The notes beneath the pieces are model-generated. The model ran no database searches, had not been told where the DNA came from, and saw nothing but the letters and a program-made list of their open reading frames with translations. The position numbers and the translations under genes are program-made. Positions 60,290 through 64,000 of a DNA stretch of 64,000 nucleotides are shown piece after piece (the first letter of the stretch is position 1; every line of letters starts with the position of its first letter). The stretch is from Symbiodinium natans (Eukaryota; Sar; Dinophyceae; Suessiales; Symbiodiniaceae): assembly GCA_905221605.1 (NCBI GenBank), contig CAJNDS010002305.1:441620-505619 (forward strand), in the 5' to 3' direction.

Positions 60290-60538
60290 GTGAGTGTGGG
60301 CTTGGGGCGTTTAAGATTGTCGAAGCCAGCAGAAGTCTTGCAGCAGCGATCGTTGAGATACCCTGCTGTTGCTGTTTGGTTTGGCGCCGTGCATGAGGCA
60401 TGTCAAGACTGGAGACTTGCCACTGAACAGACTTTAGTCCAGAAACCAAACTTGCGCAGGTGCCTGCCTCGACTGCTGCAACCCCTTGTGGAGGCCGTGA
60501 GCCTAGACAAAGCATTAGGCAAAGGCTCTGTCCCTTAA
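60290..60538 (+). CDS. Unidentified coding stretch
   Basis: RLSKPAEVLQQRSLRYPAVA, VWFGAVHEACQDWRLATEQT, LVQKPNLRRCLPRLLQPLVE and onward to a TAA at 60536. Left boundary not fixed. Confidence 0.5.
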   Translation: MSVGLGRLRLSKPAEVLQQRSLRYPAVAVWFGAVHEACQDWRLATEQTLVQKPNLRRCLPRLLQPLVEAVSLDKALGKGSVP

Positions 60539-60699
60539 GTTTGCGTTTTTGAGAGCCGCAATTGAGACCTTGTGAAACCTTTTCACGTTTCCGCAAGACT
60601 GGGAACTTCAGAAACGTGGCAAAACCTGCAACACGGAAGCCGAAGCAAGCCAGGGCTTTGCCACATCTTTCTCATACTGGTCGCTTGCCGCGTCCACCG

Positions 60700-61180
60700 A
60701 GACATCACGAAACGCGGCAAGCTCCGAGAGGGTTGTCGTTCGCACCCAAGAATTTCGAGCATTGCCCCACGTGGCAGTGTCACCACATGCCCTGAGCGCC
60801 TCGACCTTCAAGGAGGTCCAGACGCCCCACGCGCCAGCATCACAAACTTTGCAAAACACGGAGAAGGTTATCGTTTTGCACCCAGAATTTCGAGGAAGCC
60901 CCGCGTGCCTAGCATCAGGACCACAGAGAGGGTAGTTGTCGTTTGCCAGAATTTCGAGGACGGCCCATGTGCCAGCGTCAGGACATGTTGTCGTTTGCGC
61001 TCAGAATTCGAGCACGCCCCACGCGCCAGCGTCACGACACACTGGCAGCACTGAGAGGGTTGTCACGGGTTGTCATTCGCGCCAGGACATCCATGGACGC
61101 CCCACGCACCGCCCCGCAACCTCCCGGGAGCACGGTGTGCCCCGAATTTCGAGGGCGCCCCACGCACCTGCGCGATTTTC
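60700..61180. repeat. Degenerate repeat of about 70-100 bp
   Basis: GAATTTCGAGxxxGCCCCACG followed by GCCAGCGTCA and GAGAGGGTTGTCGTTxGC recurs about six times with variable spacing. Confidence 0.75.
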
Positions 61181-61183
61181 AAG

Positions 61184-61716
61184 AGGTGGTGCCCTGTGCT
61201 TTACAGCGTATTAGAATTCATCACGGTATCTTTCCATGCATCAACGAGAACGGCAACCTTCTCAAAGACCACCTCCGCTGGAAAACCCTCCGCCATGCTT
61301 TCGGGAATATACTCGAGTTAGTCTCGTCTTACTGTCAGGTCAGGCCGGGGCTTGAAAGCGAACCTACCTGTCATGACGTGCTTGCACTAGTGAGTTGCAG
61401 GGGAAAATTGTTGCGGAACTTTTTCAAAGCTCGAGATCATGGCAACTGCCGGTTGACTATTCAAAGCAGCCTGGACAGGCACGTGCAGAACTGGACGCTC
61501 GTGATCCCCGCTTCGGCAGCACAGTGCGGGGACACAGCCCGAACGACGCATCGAAGTTCATCGGTTCTGGCTTCGAAGAACCCGCCAGTTGATATGTCTA
61601 AGTGGACGTTTGGGACCATGATGGACCATGTATACGGAATGGCAGCATTGAACTACGGAGACTCGCTGGTTGGTTTAGCATGGCATAGGCCTCATCAGGG
61701 TCAACACATTTTCTGA
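61184..61716 (+). CDS. Unidentified C-terminal coding region
   Basis: Open frame VPCALQRIRIHHGIFPCINE, GNLLKDHLRWKTLRHAFGNI and VDMSKWTFGTMMDHVYGMAA, LNYGDSLVGLAWHRPHQGQH to a TGA. The end is convincing; the middle has a competing frame (GQARAELDARDPRFGSTVRG). Confidence 0.45.
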
Positions 61717-61724
61717 AGGCCCCC

Positions 61725-61774
61725 CCCTAAACCCTAAACCCTAAACCCTAAACCCTAAACCCTAAACCCTAAAC
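61725..61774 (-). repeat. C-rich telomere-type array
   Basis: Seven perfect CCCTAAA units, upstream of the exon at 61779. Confidence 0.95.
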
Positions 61775-61778
61775 CCAG

Positions 61779-61886
61779 CTACGTAGCGTTTTTTGGGATC
61801 CCTCGTCCGGCTCGGCGCAATGAAGTGAGGCTCTTGATCGAGCTGTTTGCGCAGGCCGAGCTCCGAAGTAGCAGCTGTTGGCTTCG
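61779..61886 (+). CDS. Well-supported exon upstream of a telomeric intron
   Basis: ACCCAG acceptor at the end of the C-rich array; YVAFFGIPRPARRNEVRLLI, ELFAQAELRSSSCWL, ends phase 2 at TTCG|GTTAGGG. Confidence 0.65.
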
Positions 61887-61960
61887 GTTAGGGTTCAGGG
61901 TTTAGGGTTTAGGGTTAGCGTTAAGCGTTTTGGGTTCAGGGTTTAGGGTTTAGGGTTTAG
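61887..61960 (+). repeat. Telomere-type array forming a complete intron (74 bp)
   Basis: GTTAGGGTTCAGGG to GGGTTTAG. Phase 2 joins phase 2 (CG+G). Confidence 0.7.
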
Positions 61961-62014
61961 GGCTTCTGGAAAGCCACTGAATCACAACCATCTGCGCACC
62001 TGTGTCAACAAAGG
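61961..62014 (+). CDS. Short exon after a telomeric intron
   Basis: ASGKPLNHNHLRTCVNK, donor GG|GTGAGA (consensus). Confidence 0.6.
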
Positions 62015-62085
62015 GTGAGAAGCAACACTTGGAGCCATGTTCTTTGGCAATTCTTGAGAGATCTTGGAAGTTCATTAAGCCCGAA

Positions 62086-62175
62086 CCCTAAACCCTAAAC
62101 CCTGAACCCTAAACCCTAACCCTGAACCCTAAACCCTGAACCCTAAACCTAAAACCCTAAACCGTAAACCCTGGC
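62086..62175 (-). repeat. C-rich telomere-type array
   Basis: CCCTAAA with CCCTGAA variants. Confidence 0.9.
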
Positions 62176-62201
62176 CTGCTAAGAGATGGGGGTCACTGAA
62201 G

Positions 62202-62283
62202 GCTGCGTCTCCGGCGCCGTAAAGCTCCTGGAGTTGGGTGCCGACCCGGATGCGGGCCAGGGCAGGGATCCCAGGTCGTGTCT
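62202..62283 (+). CDS. Ankyrin-repeat exon upstream of a telomeric intron
   Basis: CACTGAAG acceptor; CVSGAVKLLELGADPDAGQG, RDPRSC. LLELGADPDA is an ankyrin core. Ends phase 2 at TCT|GTCGGGTTTAGGG and continues in the exon at 62358. Related to the exon at 46864. Confidence 0.7.
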
Positions 62284-62357
62284 GTCGGGTTTAGGGCTTT
62301 GGGTTTTCGGTGTTCGGCTTTCGGTTTTGGGTTTTGGGTTTAGGGTTTAGGGTTTAG
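62284..62357 (+). repeat. Telomere-like sequence forming a complete intron (74 bp)
   Basis: GTCGGGTTTAGGG, then TTTCGG/TTTGGG variants, ending GGGTTTAG. Phase fits on both sides. Confidence 0.65.
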
Positions 62358-62474
62358 GAGCAAGGCTCAAACACGAGTGATTAACGTGCAATGCCTGGAA
62401 GTGCTGTTGCAAATGGGACGGGGCGGGTGGGGAGGTCTGCTTTGGGCTTGGTGTCAAAAAAAAACACAGTAGGG
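62358..62474 (+). CDS. Ankyrin-like exon
   Basis: SKAQTRVINVQCLEVLLQMG, RGG, open until TAG. NVQCLEVLLQMG fits the first helices of an ankyrin repeat and continues the exon at 62202 in phase. Confidence 0.55.
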
Positions 62475-62887
62475 GGCGATTGTCATGTCTGTCCCACGTC
62501 TCTTCTTCTGTATGCTGTGTTCCCCCCCCCCCCCCCCGGGGTCATTTTTCTTATGCTCTTGAGTGGAGCAACACTGTTGCGAGTGGCTCAGCACGTTTTG
62601 CACCAAAGCTCGAAGGTCAAGACTTCAACACGTATCACCACACCTAAGCCATCTCTCCGAAGCCTTAACACCTTTATCTTAACAGGGGCACACAAACCTG
62701 GGCCTTAGAACATCTCGAGGCCAAGAGGGCGGGAGAGTGCAACTTTGTTTTTGGATTTGCCCTAACATGTGCACGCCATGGAACTGCAGAGGGGGGAGGG
62801 GGGGGGGGGGGGGGGGTAGGGGAGAGGTTTAAGTAAATTGAGCATTTGGCCGCAGAAGTGTTTTGGGTTAATTTACTTAAACTCAGC

Positions 62888-62960
62888 TTGTCAGCTGTTT
62901 AGACAAATAACTTGGAAAATTCAGAATGAGACCACATACATTTCTATTTTTTGTCTTGAG
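62888..62960 (+). CDS. Exon, diverged copy of the 31.7 kb exon
   Basis: ACQLFRQITWKIQNETTYIS, IFCLEG, followed by GAGGGTTTAGAG. See 31687. Confidence 0.4.
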
Positions 62961-63099
62961 GGTTTAGAGTTTAGGAGTTTAGGGTTTAGGTGGTGGGACG
63001 AACATCATGCGCACTCAGGTCGCGCTTATCTCATGGAGCGATCCGGCCCAGAGGTGAGCTCATTGCTGCGAGAAGGCGGAAGAAATACAAAGTTGTAGT

Positions 63100-64000
63100 C
63101 ATGTCACCGATTCCAATATCATACTCTTTCATTCTTTCATTCATGTGGCCGCCATACCGGCAAAAACCGATTCACGATTAATTGCAAATTTCAATCGCTT
63201 ACTTGCGAGCGCCATGGTGCGATGGGATTATGTACTTGTCTACGCAAAAAGCTCACTACGGCTACTTCCCTGCACAGCGCATGCTGGCCTTGGAAGGAAT
63301 CCAAGGCAGATTCGTCTATATCTGAGCCGCAGGCGTTTCTCTCCGTCAAGCAGGTTTACTTGCGGGCATATTACGGATTGGGCTATTGTCGTTTATATCG
63401 GAGAACGATATGGTGACCGCCCAAAAGCGATAACGTCAAAAACATCAATATTTTCCAAAGCCGATCCCAATACTAAGCTGTGCTACAAATCAATGAAAAC
63501 CCAACCGGCTCCCAGAAACATCGGTTCCAATTCAAGCTCGTATAATTAATCATATTTCGAGTTGGGACGCAAGACCATAGATCATAAATCTCAATTCATA
63601 ATTCTTATAGTCTTTCTTCAAATTATGCCATTCGTATTCGCTGAGTGTTTTTCTTTCCAAATAAGTTCGTGCTTATTACGCTCGCGCGTCAGGTTCTCAG
63701 GTATCTATATAGAGATCTTGAAAATATTTGACTTTTTTGTTTGTCTATACTTCTTCGGGGCTTTAGTATACGTCTTTTCCCATTCAATAGGCGAATATGC
63801 CGTCGATAGAATCGATGGGTCCCCTCAAATTTGTATAAAAATGATAATTCAAAAAATATAAAATGTATGCATTCTATTTAACTAATCATGAATTTAATTC
63901 ATATTAAATATAATTATTTCTTTCATTTCTCTTAGATTTCTGTGGTTTGATAAATAGATATGAAAGAATATTTTAAGATTTATTTGTAGGTTCTTGAATA
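63100..64000. other. AT-rich terminal segment of different character
   Basis: AT-rich to the window edge, with no telomere-type repeats or introners. Frames at 63145-63549 and 63562-63861 are open; the second has a hydrophobic run (FFVCLYFFGALVYVFSHSIG). I recognise neither. Could be organelle-derived, foreign or a chimeric join. Confidence 0.4.

Overview
This is eukaryotic nuclear DNA with a very unusual texture. Dozens of short arrays of TTTAGGG/CCCTAAA, the telomere repeat type of dinoflagellates, plants and many algae, are scattered along the window. Small TIR-bearing foldback elements of about 50-150 bp recur, and there are long tri-, tetra- and dinucleotide tracts. Between the repeats lie many short open stretches of about 50-200 bp, nearly all on the + strand, bounded by AG and GT/GC and with biased third positions. 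I read these as exons. Tiny exons in long repeat-filled introns, genes on one strand, introner-like elements and a decayed reverse transcriptase of a type I associate with dinoflagellates point to a dinoflagellate or close relative. Another TTTAGGG-type microalga is not excluded. No prokaryotic operons, CRISPR arrays, rRNA or tRNA genes were recognised.

Layout. At 1.3-4.7 kb lie exons of a CPA1-type Na+/H+ exchanger in phase-consistent order. From 4.7 to 32.3 kb there are many unidentified + strand exons. Several stop-containing exons suggest more than one gene: a possible gene end near 9.5 kb, a possible start near 9.84 kb, and ends near 22.15, 23.0, 25.28, 28.1 and 32.27 kb. Large trinucleotide tracts occupy 15.3-16.4 kb and 19.6-20.6 kb. 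The block 35.3-41.5 kb lacks telomere-type repeats and carries a multiply frameshifted non-LTR reverse transcriptase pseudogene. From 41.5 to 54 kb exons and telomeric arrays return, including an ankyrin-repeat exon and a duplicated exon (45.1 and 53.7 kb). At 55.1-57.1 kb a roughly 2 kb inverted-repeat-bounded block has a core of decayed telomere-like sequence. At 57-62.5 kb there are more exons, an 11-bp minisatellite (59.4-60.1 kb), a degenerate longer repeat (60.7-61.2 kb) and ankyrin-type exons. The last 0.9 kb is AT-rich and unlike the rest.

Main observation. Several whole introns appear to consist of telomere-type repeat alone. They start GT(T)TAGGG or GTAGGG, end ...TTTAG, and join flanking open frames in phase (45062-45121, 53591-53742, 61887-61960, 62284-62357). 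Other introns coincide with small TIR elements. For two of these (15088-15199 and 18392-18509) GT-AG excision restores a compatible reading phase. A third class (57491-57601) is flanked by a perfect direct repeat, and collapsing that repeat restores the frame. Telomere repeats next to exons show strand asymmetry: C-rich often upstream, G-rich directly downstream. This window may therefore record telomere-repeat DNA spreading as an intron-forming sequence alongside TIR introners. All exon calls come from reading by eye; no RNA or database evidence was available.
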